Shown here: positions 8,719-16,426 of the stretch, piece by piece | Layout of the letters: every line of letters starts with the position of its first letter | How positions within the stretch are numbered: the stretch's first letter is position 1 | DNA from: Magnetovibrio sp. | GTDB lineage: Bacteria > Pseudomonadota > Alphaproteobacteria > Rhodospirillales > Magnetovibrionaceae | Direction: 5' to 3' | DNA length: 64,000 nucleotides | Assembly: GCF_036568125.1 (NCBI RefSeq) | Contig: NZ_DATCTF010000012.1 | Span: 124,001-188,000 of the forward strand | The notes under the pieces: generated by a model | What the model was told of the DNA's origin: nothing | Database searches by the model: none | The model's input: only the letters and a program-made list of their open reading frames with translations | Program-made: the position numbers and the translations under genes

Positions 8719-9456
8719 ATGACCTATTCAACCGACGAACTCACGGCGATCCAGGATTTACCGAATTTTTTGCGCACCGAACATTGTTACAACGACATGC
8801 AGCACGCCATGTTGGTGATCTTATTTCGCCATGGACTGAAGGCGTTGCAACGCGGCCAAGACGGTATTTCGCGCAATGTCATCGACAACATTTCCCTATA
8901 TCTCTACATCCACTTCCTCAACGAAGAAGAAGGCTTGGCCTATAAGGTCACCAACGGCCTTTTGCAGCGCGAGAAACTGCAGGACCATTCCGAACTGCAT
9001 ATCCGTTTTCTCGATTACTGGCGCGACAAAGTTCTGATGCCGTACAAGACCGAAACGGTTGAACGCGAGCAGACCATCGAAGAGTTGACCAAATTCTACA
9101 ACCTCATCATCAAGCACATCGACAGCGAGGACATTCCGACGTATGGCTCGCAAAGCGTCGCCGTCGAACACACCCGCGCCGAACTGGCGCGTATCGCCCG
9201 AACCAACATGCCGATGTCGCCGTTCATGGCGGGGGCTTACAGCGCCGTCCAAGCCATGGATGCGGTGGTGGCGAAGACGCTCGACAAAGCCCGCCTCAGC
9301 CCCCGCGCGTTGGAACCGTTGGCGGCGCTGGACTTGGTGCCGAACGTCGGTCGCGTGCTAGCGGGACAAGTCGGCTCGCTACGCGACCGCTTTGCATCCG
9401 CGACGCGGGGCGACCTCAGTGCCACCAGTAACGGTGGCGTGATCTACGCTGCCTAG
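8719..9456 (+). CDS. Hemerythrin-like diiron protein, tandem copy 2
   Basis: A 245-residue paralogue of the preceding gene with the same seven candidate iron ligands at the same positions (H29, H65, E69, H90, H94, H133, D138) and the same C-terminal extension (NMPMSPFMAGAYSAVQAM ... LVPNVGR ... GSLRDRFAS). Differences cluster at 45-55, at 110-125 and at the extreme C-terminus. It has its own strong AGGAGG Shine-Dalgarno and its own terminator, so the copies are probably separate transcripts that may differ in regulation. By family an O2- or NO-related sensing, storage or delivery role is possible; none can be assigned. Confidence 0.8.
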   Translation: MTYSTDELTAIQDLPNFLRTEHCYNDMQHAMLVILFRHGLKALQRGQDGISRNVIDNISLYLYIHFLNEEEGLAYKVTNGLLQREKLQDHSELHIRFLDYWRDKVLMPYKTETVEREQTIEELTKFYNLIIKHIDSEDIPTYGSQSVAVEHTRAELARIARTNMPMSPFMAGAYSAVQAMDAVVAKTLDKARLSPRALEPLAALDLVPNVGRVLAGQVGSLRDRFASATRGDLSATSNGGVIYAA

Positions 9457-9483
9457 AGCAATCGTTACATAGCGCAATGGGAA

Positions 9484-9508
9484 CCCCGGAAGTCCGGGGT
9501 TTCTTTTT
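9484..9508 (+). terminator. Terminator after hemerythrin copy 2
   Basis: CCCCGG-AAGT-CCGGGG (9484-9499) is followed by TTTCTTTTT. The hairpin is identical to the one after copy 1, so the duplication may have included the terminator. Confidence 0.85.
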
Positions 9509-9579
9509 GACCAAACCGGTCCTGTGCGATAACAATCCTCTCTCCCGCCCCCGCCGCGCCCACCTGAGGAGTTCCGCGT

Positions 9580-10308
9580 ATGGATCTGTTACTCAACCCC
9601 GAAGCCTGGATCAGCCTATTGACGCTGGTGGCGTTGGAAGCGGTGCTGGGCATCGACAATTTGGTGTTCATCGCCATTCTCACCGACCGGGTCGACGCAG
9701 CCAAACGCGACCTGGCGCGTCGCCTGGGGATCGGCATGGCGTTGATCACGCGCCTGATGCTGCTGTTCACCCTGGCGTGGATCGCCGGCCTGACCGCGCC
9801 GCTGGTGACGATTTTGGGCGAAGAGATTTCGTGGCGCGACATCATTCTCATCGGCGGTGGACTGTTCTTGCTGACCAAGGCGACCCGTGAGATTCACCAC
9901 AACATCGAAGAAGCTGGCGAAGAAACGCCGAAAACCCAGGTGTTCGACACGTTGCTCGCGGTGGTCGCGCAAATCGCGGTGATTGACCTGATCTTTTCGC
10001 TCGATAGCGTGATCACCGCCGTCGGCATGGTCAACGACCTGCGCATCATGACCGCTGCCATCGTCATTGCCGTGCTGATCATGCTGTGGGCGTCGGGGCC
10101 GTTGTCGGCGTTCGTGTCCGAACATCCGACAGTGAAAATGTTGGCGATGAGCTTCTTGCTTTTGGTCGGCATGACGCTGGTCGCCGACGGGCTTGGCCAA
10201 CACATCCCCAAAGGCTATCTCTATTTCGCCATGGGCTTTTCGGTGCTGGTTGAAGCGCTGAACCTCACCGTCTCCAAACGGCGCAAGCGCGCAAAGGAAA
10301 TCTCGTAA
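9580..10308 (+). CDS. TerC-family integral membrane protein
   Basis: This 242-residue protein has about seven hydrophobic segments. It carries the TerC hallmarks: the acidic membrane motif EAVLGIDN in the first helix pair and IDLIFSLDSVITA in a later pair, with a charged cytoplasmic loop around 108-122. TerC-type proteins are linked to metal-ion export, manganese homeostasis and tellurite resistance. A GAGGAG Shine-Dalgarno precedes the ATG. The stop overlaps the start of the TerB-like gene (TAATG), so the two are translationally coupled, matching the known association of TerC with TerB. Confidence 0.9.
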   Translation: MDLLLNPEAWISLLTLVALEAVLGIDNLVFIAILTDRVDAAKRDLARRLGIGMALITRLMLLFTLAWIAGLTAPLVTILGEEISWRDIILIGGGLFLLTKATREIHHNIEEAGEETPKTQVFDTLLAVVAQIAVIDLIFSLDSVITAVGMVNDLRIMTAAIVIAVLIMLWASGPLSAFVSEHPTVKMLAMSFLLLVGMTLVADGLGQHIPKGYLYFAMGFSVLVEALNLTVSKRRKRAKEIS

Positions 10309-10757
10309 TGCTCAACAGCCTCAAGAAACTGTTCGCCGTCGCCGAAACCCCACAACAGGTTAAGCAAGACAACCTGCAACGCGCCGCCGCCGCCCTGTTG
10401 GTCGAAGCCGCGGTCATGGACGGAACCTTCGGCGAGGACGAGCGCGCCGTGGTGCTGCGCTTGCTGAAAGACCGCTTCGATTTATCCGTCAGTGAAACCG
10501 AAACGTTGCTGGGCGAAGCCGAAACCGCCATTTCCGAGTCCAACGAGCTTTACACCCTGACCCGCACCATCAAGGAAAATTTCGAGCATTCTGAGCGCGT
10601 CGAACTGATCGAAATGCTCTGGGAAGTGGCCTACGCCGACGGCGAGCTACATGATTATGAATCCAATCTGGTCCGTAGGCTCTCGGGATTGTTATATGTT
10701 TCGGACCGCGACAGTGGCGAGGCGCGCAAACGTGTGCTCGAGCGATTATCCACATAA
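10308..10757 (+). CDS. TerB-family protein
   Basis: The 149-residue cytosolic, largely helical protein has the TerB pattern: an acidic EAAVMDGTFGEDERAVV helix-turn near 32-50 and a second copy EVAYADGELHDYESNLVRRLSGLL near 105-128. The family is an acidic metal-binding helical fold that docks on membrane TerC proteins. Translation is coupled to terC by a one-base overlap. A second, more diverged TerB-like gene lies at 39461-39859. Confidence 0.85.
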   Translation: MLNSLKKLFAVAETPQQVKQDNLQRAAAALLVEAAVMDGTFGEDERAVVLRLLKDRFDLSVSETETLLGEAETAISESNELYTLTRTIKENFEHSERVELIEMLWEVAYADGELHDYESNLVRRLSGLLYVSDRDSGEARKRVLERLST

Positions 10758-10781
10758 CTTTTATGGTTTAATGTTGCTTGA

Positions 10782-10799
10782 GCGATTTGACCAAATCGC
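10782..10799. promoter_or_regulatory. 18-bp palindrome upstream of fdxA
   Basis: GCGATTTG-AC-CAAATCGC is a perfect 8-bp inverted repeat, 50-67 bp upstream of the fdxA ATG. It has no T-run, so it is more likely an operator than a terminator of terB. It does not match the FNR box (TTGAT-N4-ATCAA); the regulator is unknown. Confidence 0.5.
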
Positions 10800-10848
10800 G
10801 TAAACAAAACGCCAAAGATTGCCCCCTATGCCATAGTCGGAGTTAACA

Positions 10849-11184
10849 ATGACCTACGTCGTCGTCGAAAACTGCATCAAGTGCAAATACCAAGATTGCG
10901 TCGAAGTGTGCCCGGTGGATTGCTTTTACGAAGGCGAAAACTTCCTCGTCATCAACCCCGATGAATGCATCGACTGCGGTGTATGCGAACCCGAATGCCC
11001 GGCCGAGGCCATTCTTCCCGATACCGAGCCCAACATCGAAAAATGGCTGGATATCAACACCAAGTTCGCCGCCGAATGGCCCAACATCACCCGCAAGGGC
11101 GAAAGCCCCGCCGACGCCGACGAGTGGAACGGCAAGCCCGACAAAGAAGGTATGTTGAGCTCCAACCCCGGCAAGGGCGACTAA
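10849..11184 (+). CDS. fdxA: 7Fe ferredoxin FdxA
   Basis: The 111-residue protein has the seven-iron ferredoxin layout. [20 protein letters not shown] provides ligands of a [3Fe-4S] and part of a [4Fe-4S] cluster. [18 protein letters not shown] provides the second set, and the C-terminal extension includes [18 protein letters not shown]. The family carries low-potential electrons in the cytosol, and it is a near-universal single gene in alphaproteobacteria. Cys spacing and length agree with FdxA of that group. A palindrome upstream may regulate it. Confidence 0.95.
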   Translation: MTYVVVENCIKCKYQDCVEVCPVDCFYEGENFLVINPDECIDCGVCEPECPAEAILPDTEPNIEKWLDINTKFAAEWPNITRKGESPADADEWNGKPDKEGMLSSNPGKGD

Positions 11185-11275
11185 TCCTTTCAGAACGGCG
11201 GCAGTACGGTTTCGACGGGTCCAAGGGGCCTAACCAACCGATTTGTTTCCATGCCGTTTAGCCGGCTTTTGGCCC

Positions 11276-11325
11276 AAAAACGCACCCCTTGCGGCGAGAA
11301 CGCGCCGAAAGGGGTGTATTTTTGG
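11276..11325. terminator. Bidirectional terminator after fdxA
   Basis: CACCCCTT...AAAGGGGTG forms the outer stem, with an inner GGCG/CGCC stem, flanked by AAAAA (left) and ATTTTT (right). It lies about 90 bp after the fdxA stop. A second hairpin (AAAGCTGG at 11348-11355 with CCGGCTTT at 11365-11372) follows. Confidence 0.7.
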
Positions 11326-11700
11326 TTAATTTGTGATATAGTCTTTCAAAGCTGGTCCCCGGGGCCGGCTTTCCTTTGTTTAGCTTCCGTGCACCTTGCT
11401 CCGGTGCGATTGCCGGTTTGCACAATGTCACGGCTCAAGGATTCAAAACCAAATGTTTGAGGACCAAACATAGGATTTTCAGGACGAAACGTGGCGCGAA
11501 CGCCGTCCACCCCGCACAGCCAAATCTGACGCACAGTCACGACTGTGAGGCTTTACTCGTCGGTTTTCGCTGCTGTTCCGTCCACGAAGACGCAAAGTGC
11601 GCATCAAGCGCCTAAATAGCAAAAACGCGCTGAATAGCGCACGAAGTTCATAAAAACGCGCTGAATAGCGCTTCATAACGATCGATCTAGAAGGCGACAA
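11326..11700 (+). promoter_or_regulatory. Non-coding leader upstream of carD
   Basis: No convincing gene is seen. It holds a TATAGT element (11337-11342) and a GC-rich hairpin (11348-11372). A CACAGTC-AC-GACTGTG inverted repeat lies at 11532-11547, and two 20-base direct repeats occur just before carD (separate entry). It may be a long 5' leader or hold a small RNA. Short open frames here lack ribosome-binding sites and family resemblance. Confidence 0.4.
11621..11671 (+). repeat. Two 20-bp direct repeats in the carD leader
   Basis: AAAAACGCGCTGAATAGCGC occurs perfectly at 11621-11640 and again at 11652-11671, a 31-base period. Each copy can fold into the hairpin GCGCT-GAAT-AGCGC. The second copy ends about 29 bases before the carD ATG. 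Confidence 0.8.
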
Positions 11701-12198
11701 ATGGCAGATAAACTGATGTTCAACACCGGCGACTACGTGGTGTACCCGACCCACGGCGTTGGCAAAGTTCTCGGCGTGGAAAAGCAGGAAATCGGCGGAC
11801 ACCCGCTGAAATTGTTCGTGATCTCGTTTGAAAGCGAGCGCATGACCCTGCGCGTGCCGGTTGGCAAGGTGAGCGACGCGGGTTTGCGCAAGCTCAGCTC
11901 CAAGAAAGTCATGGACGGCGCACTGAGCACGCTCAAAGGCCGCGCGCGCGTCAAGCGCACCATGTGGAGCCGCCGCGCCCAAGAATACGAAGCTAAGATC
12001 AACTCGGGCGATCCGGTTTCCATCGCCGAAGTGGTGCGCGACCTGCACCGCCGCGCCGACCAGCCGGACCAGTCGTTCTCCGAACGCCAGATCTACGAGC
12101 AAGCAATCGAACGCTTGGCCAGCGAAGTGGCGGCGGTCGAAAAGATCGACCTGGAAAAAGCCCAGCAGAAGCTCGAAAAGCTGCTCACCGCGGCTTAA
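11701..12198 (+). CDS. carD: CarD/CdnL-family RNA-polymerase-binding regulator
   Basis: The 165-residue protein has the N-terminal RNA-polymerase interaction domain (FNTGDYVVYPTHGVGKVLGVE..., about 7-70). A helical C-terminal DNA-binding part follows (ALSTLKGRARVKRTMWSRRAQEYEAKINSG...). CarD/CdnL binds the polymerase beta subunit and stabilises open complexes, especially at rRNA and growth-related promoters. Its unusually long leader with repeated hairpins suggests post-transcriptional or autogenous control. A strong terminator follows. Confidence 0.93.
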   Translation: MADKLMFNTGDYVVYPTHGVGKVLGVEKQEIGGHPLKLFVISFESERMTLRVPVGKVSDAGLRKLSSKKVMDGALSTLKGRARVKRTMWSRRAQEYEAKINSGDPVSIAEVVRDLHRRADQPDQSFSERQIYEQAIERLASEVAAVEKIDLEKAQQKLEKLLTAA

Positions 12199-12217
12199 GC
12201 GAACGCCTGAAACTTTT

Positions 12218-12251
12218 AAAAAAGGCCGGTGCATTAGCACCGGCCTTTTTT
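12218..12251. terminator. Bidirectional terminator between carD and the M48 gene
   Basis: AAAAAA, GGCCGGTGC (12224-12232), loop ATTA, GCACCGGCC (12237-12245), TTTTTT. A perfect 9-bp stem with T-runs on both sides serves the two converging genes. Confidence 0.95.
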
Positions 12252-12270
12252 GTCGTCCACACTCGCGTGC

Positions 12271-13758
12271 TTATTTCACCACCTTGACCCGCATGCCGGG
12301 GATCAAGGGATCGTCGGTGCCAATGCCGTTTAGCGCCTCGAACCATTCTTTTTTGTACTCATCCACGGCCATGGACTCGGCCAGATCGTTGAACGTCACG
12401 CCTCGGCCCACCGTGACCACGCGCAGCCGCCATGGGTGCACCGCTGCGGCTTCGGAACGCGAGATGGTGCGAAAACTGTAGGTGGTTCTGCGAAACGCTT
12501 CGCTGAGGCGCTGGAAGTCTTCGGTCCCGGCGACGAACTGAAAGCGCCAATAGTGTTCCTTGTCCTGCTCGACCACAATGCGGCGTACTTCGACGTTGCG
12601 CTTGCCGGTCCACACCGTCGCCCCGCCGGTCACGGCTTTCATGCCGTTGATGTCGAGCCATTCGACATGCGACATGTTGGCGTCGCCGCTCCATTTTTGG
12701 GTGAGATAGCGATCCATGCTGCCGGCTTCGCGCACGTCTTTGACGGGGGCATCGGCGAACTTGATGGAGTTTTCGTTTTTATCCACCGCCAGGACCAGTT
12801 CCGGCATGTTGTGGATGGAAAAACCTTCCGGAACGTCGAAGCGAAAGCGCAGTGCAGGATGTACAAAAGCAGTGCCACGCACCAGACCCTGGTCAACGTC
12901 GTCACCGAACACCATGCCGTCAATCTTGGCGAGATAACGGTCGACCTCGCGCCGCACGCCGCCCGCACCATTTTTGTCCGCCAAATCGATGGCTTGGGAT
13001 ATACGGTCCGCGGTGCGCGGGTGGGTGGCGAGGATGTTATGCTTTTCCGCCGCATTGGGATCGCCCGCGATCAACCCTTCGATGCGCTGATGGGCGCTGA
13101 GTTTTTCAAAAAAGCTCGCCATCGCCTGAGGGTCGTATCCGGCGCGCGACAGGTAGCGCACGCCAAGCATGTCGCTTTCCAATTCCTGTTCGCGCGAATA
13201 ACTTTTCAACGCCAGTTCCGCGCCCACGGCGGCAATGTTTTCCGCGCCACCCACGCCCGCAGCCTGGGTCAGAACGCCGAGCACCTGGATGCCCAGATTG
13301 GTGGCAACGGTGGTGCTGTAGCGCTGCGCGGTATGGCGCGCGGTGACGTGGCCGATTTCATGGCTGAGCACGCCGGCCATCTCCGCCTCGTCGCTGGCCA
13401 GCGCCAACAAGCCGCGGGTAATATAGACATAACCGCCCGGCAGTGCGAAGGCGTTGACTTGGGTATCGTTCAAGACCGTAAAGGTCCACGGCAGGTCCGG
13501 CATTTCGGAATAGCTGGCCAGCTTCAAGCCGATATCGCGCACGTATTCGTTCCACGCCTTATCCGTAAAAGCGCCGCCGAATTGCTTGATCATCTTGGGA
13601 TGTTCTTCAGCGCCGACCTGAAGCTCTTTTTCCGGCGACATGAACGCCGTGAAGCTCTGCTTGCCGGTTGCGGGATTGGCGGAACACGCCGCCACCACGA
13701 ACAAAGCGGGCAGCAGCGCGATCAGGCGACGAACGCCAAGGGTCGGTATGTTTTTCAT
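12271..13758 (-). CDS. M48-family metalloprotease lipoprotein
   Basis: The 495-residue protein has a lipoprotein signal with lipobox V-A-A-C (Cys25). The M48 zinc site is HEIGH at 133-137, and the third ligand Glu lies in EQELESDMLGVRYL (about 190). The extracytoplasmic, lipid-anchored M48 proteins (BepA/YfgC-like) process or degrade misfolded envelope proteins. The last 50 residues (RVVTVGRGVTFNDLAE ... PGMRVKVVK) resemble a LysM-like domain, suggesting peptidoglycan contact. The ATG at 13758 gives a clean signal peptide and is preferred to the one at 13794. It lies 48 bp downstream of the nuclease-like gene on the same strand. Confidence 0.88.
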   Translation of the reverse strand: MKNIPTLGVRRLIALLPALFVVAACSANPATGKQSFTAFMSPEKELQVGAEEHPKMIKQFGGAFTDKAWNEYVRDIGLKLASYSEMPDLPWTFTVLNDTQVNAFALPGGYVYITRGLLALASDEAEMAGVLSHEIGHVTARHTAQRYSTTVATNLGIQVLGVLTQAAGVGGAENIAAVGAELALKSYSREQELESDMLGVRYLSRAGYDPQAMASFFEKLSAHQRIEGLIAGDPNAAEKHNILATHPRTADRISQAIDLADKNGAGGVRREVDRYLAKIDGMVFGDDVDQGLVRGTAFVHPALRFRFDVPEGFSIHNMPELVLAVDKNENSIKFADAPVKDVREAGSMDRYLTQKWSGDANMSHVEWLDINGMKAVTGGATVWTGKRNVEVRRIVVEQDKEHYWRFQFVAGTEDFQRLSEAFRRTTYSFRTISRSEAAAVHPWRLRVVTVGRGVTFNDLAESMAVDEYKKEWFEALNGIGTDDPLIPGMRVKVVK

Positions 13759-13806
13759 AGTCGAAAATATAAGCACGGATTTTGCGGCTGTCACCTCTCG
13801 GCGCGT

Positions 13807-14598
13807 TCAATCGAGGTCGAGGCGCTCCAACCGTTCAGGGTGATCCAATTCGATCATCGGCCCGTTTTGCGACTTGATCCAACCGCGCACCCGGATCCGT
13901 TTGCCCTTCAACGCCAGCAGGTCGATACCTGCGTCCTCAAACAGCTTTTCATTGCGCGTCTCCACCTTGACGGTGAAATCGCTGCGCCAATCGGCGCCGA
14001 AATTCAAATAGATGCGTTTTTTGACCTTGGCAACGTCGAGAACCCGGCCTTCAACGAGTTGAAACGTGCCGACGTCGTAACGCACGTTGTCGATGGTGCG
14101 CAGCGCGTAATACGGCAGCGCCCATATGCCTCGGACATCGCCGCGGGCTTGGCGTTCGAAATCCAACAGCTCCCCCCCCAAGGTGCGGTTGTCGGGAAAG
14201 GTATAGACCCGCGCCAAGCCGCGCTTGAGCATCTCGCCTTGCAGCCACATGCCGTCGTCGGCCCGTATCAAATGCGCCAACACCCGGCCATGGCGGTCTT
14301 CGGGCGTGGGGGCCAGATGCAGCGCCACCGCGCGATTTAAAATCATGTCGGACAAACCCGCCTTGGCCTCTTCCGCCAGCGGCCAAACGGGGTAGTTGGG
14401 GCGGCCCAGCGGCAGCTTCGGCGCTTGAATGCCCACCAGTCGCACCTGACGGCCGTCATCCAGCACCACCGTGTCGCCATCGACCACATCTTTGACCACG
14501 GCCTGTCCGCCATCCGTCAGCGACGACGGCCCATTCGCCCATGCCGGTGCGCAAAGCGCGAGCGCAACGACGGCGAAAAAAATCCGGGCAAATGCCAT
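13807..14598 (-). CDS. Secreted staphylococcal-nuclease-like protein
   Basis: With the ATG at 14598 the product is 263 residues and begins with a signal peptide (MAFARIFF...APAWA). Then comes an SNase/thermonuclease-type OB fold: VKDVVDGDTVVLDDGRQVRLVGIQAP, AEEAKAGLSDMI and DRHGRVLAHLI, which include the typical Arg, Glu and Arg catalytic positions. The C-terminal 90 residues form a second region (VEGRVLDVAKVKKRIYLNFG ... KGKRIRVRGWIK) like a second OB fold. It is probably exported and may cut nucleic acids in the periplasm, though activity is not certain. Upstream ATGs (to 14724) give longer products without a signal. Confidence 0.8.
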   Translation of the reverse strand: MAFARIFFAVVALALCAPAWANGPSSLTDGGQAVVKDVVDGDTVVLDDGRQVRLVGIQAPKLPLGRPNYPVWPLAEEAKAGLSDMILNRAVALHLAPTPEDRHGRVLAHLIRADDGMWLQGEMLKRGLARVYTFPDNRTLGGELLDFERQARGDVRGIWALPYYALRTIDNVRYDVGTFQLVEGRVLDVAKVKKRIYLNFGADWRSDFTVKVETRNEKLFEDAGIDLLALKGKRIRVRGWIKSQNGPMIELDHPERLERLDLD

Positions 14599-14692
14599 GA
14601 CGGGTCCTTCTTTGATATCCAACGACATCCTATATTCCGTATAATTGCCTCGCCCGATCAAGGCGAAAGTCTCACCGCTCGGCACCAACCGT

Positions 14693-15673
14693 ATGGAAAA
14701 ACCCATGGACAGCGCCCGCGACACAGGCCTTTACCCGACGATCACACCCTACGCCAGTTCGATGCTCGATGTCGGCGACGGCCACAGCATATACTATGAA
14801 CTGTCGGGCCACCCGGGCGGCATACCGGTTATTTTCGTACACGGCGGTCCCGGCGCGGGCACGGTCGCGACGCAACGGCGCTATTTCGATCCCGATAAAT
14901 ATTGCATCGTGTTGTTCGATCAGCGCGGCGCCGGGCGCTCGACCCCTTACGCCAGCTTGGAAAACAACACCACCGATCACTTGGTGGCCGACATGGAAAA
15001 GCTGCGCGAACACCTCGGTTTCGCCAAATGGCTGGTGGTCGGCGGTTCGTGGGGCGCGACGCTGGCTCTGGCTTACGGCACCCGCCATGCGGAACGTTGC
15101 CTGGGCTTCATTTTGCGCGGCGTGTTTCTCGGCACCAAACCCGAAGTGGATTGGTTTTTGAACGGCATGGCGGGCTTTTTCCCCGAACACCACGGCGCGT
15201 TTGCTCAGCATGTGGGCGGGTTGAGCGGCACGGCTTTGCTGGATGCCTATTGCGAGCGCCTGTTCAGTCCCGACGCCACGGTGCATCTGCCTGCCGCCCG
15301 GGCCTGGGCGCGTTATGAAAGCCTGTGTTCGACCCTGCTGCCCCACGCCGTTCCAACGGGGGGAAAGGCGTTCGACCACTACGCCCTGACCTTGGCAAGG
15401 ATCGAGGCGCATTACTTCAAGCATGACCTTTTTTTGCAAGAGAATGAATTGATCAACCGGCTCGACGACGTGCGGCCTTTGCCCGCCATCATCGTGCAAG
15501 GACGCTATGACGTGATTTGCCCGATGCAAACCGCCCACACCCTGCACCTGGCTTGGCCGAATTCCGAACTTGTGGTGGTCGCCGACGCCGGTCATTCCGG
15601 GATGGAACCCGGCATTTCGCGGGCCCTGTCCCGCGCGGCCGACGCCATGGCCCACGATCTGCCCACGTTCTGA
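14693..15673 (+). CDS. pip: Proline iminopeptidase
   Basis: The alpha/beta-hydrolase of about 326 residues shows family S33 prolyl-aminopeptidase features. They are oxyanion loop HGGPGAG, FDQRGAGRSTPYASLENNTTDHLVADMEKLREHL, nucleophile motif GGSWGATLALAY, Asp in RYDVICP and His in DAGHSG. It releases N-terminal proline from peptides in the cytosol. Start choice is uncertain: ATG 14693 or 14705 both fit, and neither has a clear Shine-Dalgarno. It diverges from the nuclease-like gene. Confidence 0.92.
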   Translation: MEKPMDSARDTGLYPTITPYASSMLDVGDGHSIYYELSGHPGGIPVIFVHGGPGAGTVATQRRYFDPDKYCIVLFDQRGAGRSTPYASLENNTTDHLVADMEKLREHLGFAKWLVVGGSWGATLALAYGTRHAERCLGFILRGVFLGTKPEVDWFLNGMAGFFPEHHGAFAQHVGGLSGTALLDAYCERLFSPDATVHLPAARAWARYESLCSTLLPHAVPTGGKAFDHYALTLARIEAHYFKHDLFLQENELINRLDDVRPLPAIIVQGRYDVICPMQTAHTLHLAWPNSELVVVADAGHSGMEPGISRALSRAADAMAHDLPTF

Positions 15674-15791
15674 TCGTGACCTAATCGCAACGTTCCCGCC
15701 GCCAACGCCAGCCGTGCGCTTAAAGCACATTGATTTCGGAGCCCTTTTCCCGTTTAATGCCTCCACCAAAGAGGAAGGGACTCGTCCGCAC

Positions 15792-16313
15792 ATGCGTTTC
15801 GTTACAGCCATCGTTTCAGGTTTGCTCGCCAGCGCCGCCATCACGGCGTTTGCACCGTCCGCGTATGCCGACGACCCGGCGTTCCTGTCCATCGGCGCGG
15901 GCACCTACGATTGGAACCGCAAAAAAGACGAAGGCGTCGAAGTGCGCGTGGAGTACCGCCACGACAAAAAGCTGTTCGATCTGGTCAAGCCGTTCGTCGC
16001 CGCAGCGGTGTCGAAAAACGATTCCACCCAGGTGTTCTTGGGCGCGGGCATCTTGATGGACATCTACCTGGGCAAACGGTTTGTCGTCACCCCCAGCTTC
16101 GCCCCCCACTATTACCATGGCGGCAATGCCAAGTTGGACCTCGACTATGCCTTGGAATTCCGCTCGCAGATCGAAGCAGCGTATCGTTTCGACGATCGCT
16201 CGCGCCTTGGCATCGCGGTTTCACACTATTCCAATGCGTCTCTTGGAAAAACCAATCCGGGTACGGAATCCGCGACCCTCTACTACTCGATCCCGGTCGA
16301 TTTCTTTAATTAA
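15792..16313 (+). CDS. pagL: Lipid A 3-O-deacylase, PagL family
   Basis: The 173-residue protein has a signal peptide ending in AYA and a small beta-barrel body. Near the C-terminus it has the PagL catalytic pattern: His145 and Ser147 in SHYSNASLG, Asn148, and Glu159 in NPGTES. Spacing His-x-Ser and 12 residues to Glu matches the catalytic triad of Pseudomonas PagL (H126, S128, E140). The family sits in the outer membrane and removes the 3-O acyl chain of lipid A. The ATG at 15792 is chosen because it opens the signal peptide. The TetR operon begins 113 bp downstream. Confidence 0.88.
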   Translation: MRFVTAIVSGLLASAAITAFAPSAYADDPAFLSIGAGTYDWNRKKDEGVEVRVEYRHDKKLFDLVKPFVAAAVSKNDSTQVFLGAGILMDIYLGKRFVVTPSFAPHYYHGGNAKLDLDYALEFRSQIEAAYRFDDRSRLGIAVSHYSNASLGKTNPGTESATLYYSIPVDFFN

Positions 16314-16364
16314 CCTCATAAATTCAACATTTCCAATGAGTTGAGCCTCGTACACACGAGCCGC

Positions 16365-16425
16365 TTGACAGATCTTTGTGCTTAAATCATATTTCAACCG
16401 TTTGGTTAAACCAATTGGTTGAAAT
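16365..16425 (+). promoter_or_regulatory. Promoter and 35-bp TetR-type operator
   Basis: TTGACA at 16365-16370 and CATATT at 16388-16393, spaced 17 bases, make a sigma-70-like promoter. A 35-bp inverted repeat covers 16391-16425: ATTTCAACC at its left end, GGTTGAAAT at its right end, and nested TTGGTT-A-AACCAA in the centre; 15 of 17 half-site positions match. It overlaps the -10 box and the expected start site and ends just before the ATG of the TetR gene, as expected for autorepression of the whole operon. Confidence 0.8.
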
Positions 16426-16426
16426 T

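Noticed and set aside
11200-11225. GGTTTCGACGGG segment after fdxA, similar to the 5' part of tmRNA
   Set aside because: No acceptor piece, CCA end or tag reading frame lies nearby, and fdxA coding sequence directly precedes it; a chance match is more likely.
12436-14340. Long plus-strand open frame (634 codons) opposite the M48 protease and nuclease genes
   Set aside because: It is antisense to two well-supported genes and shows no recognisable domain.
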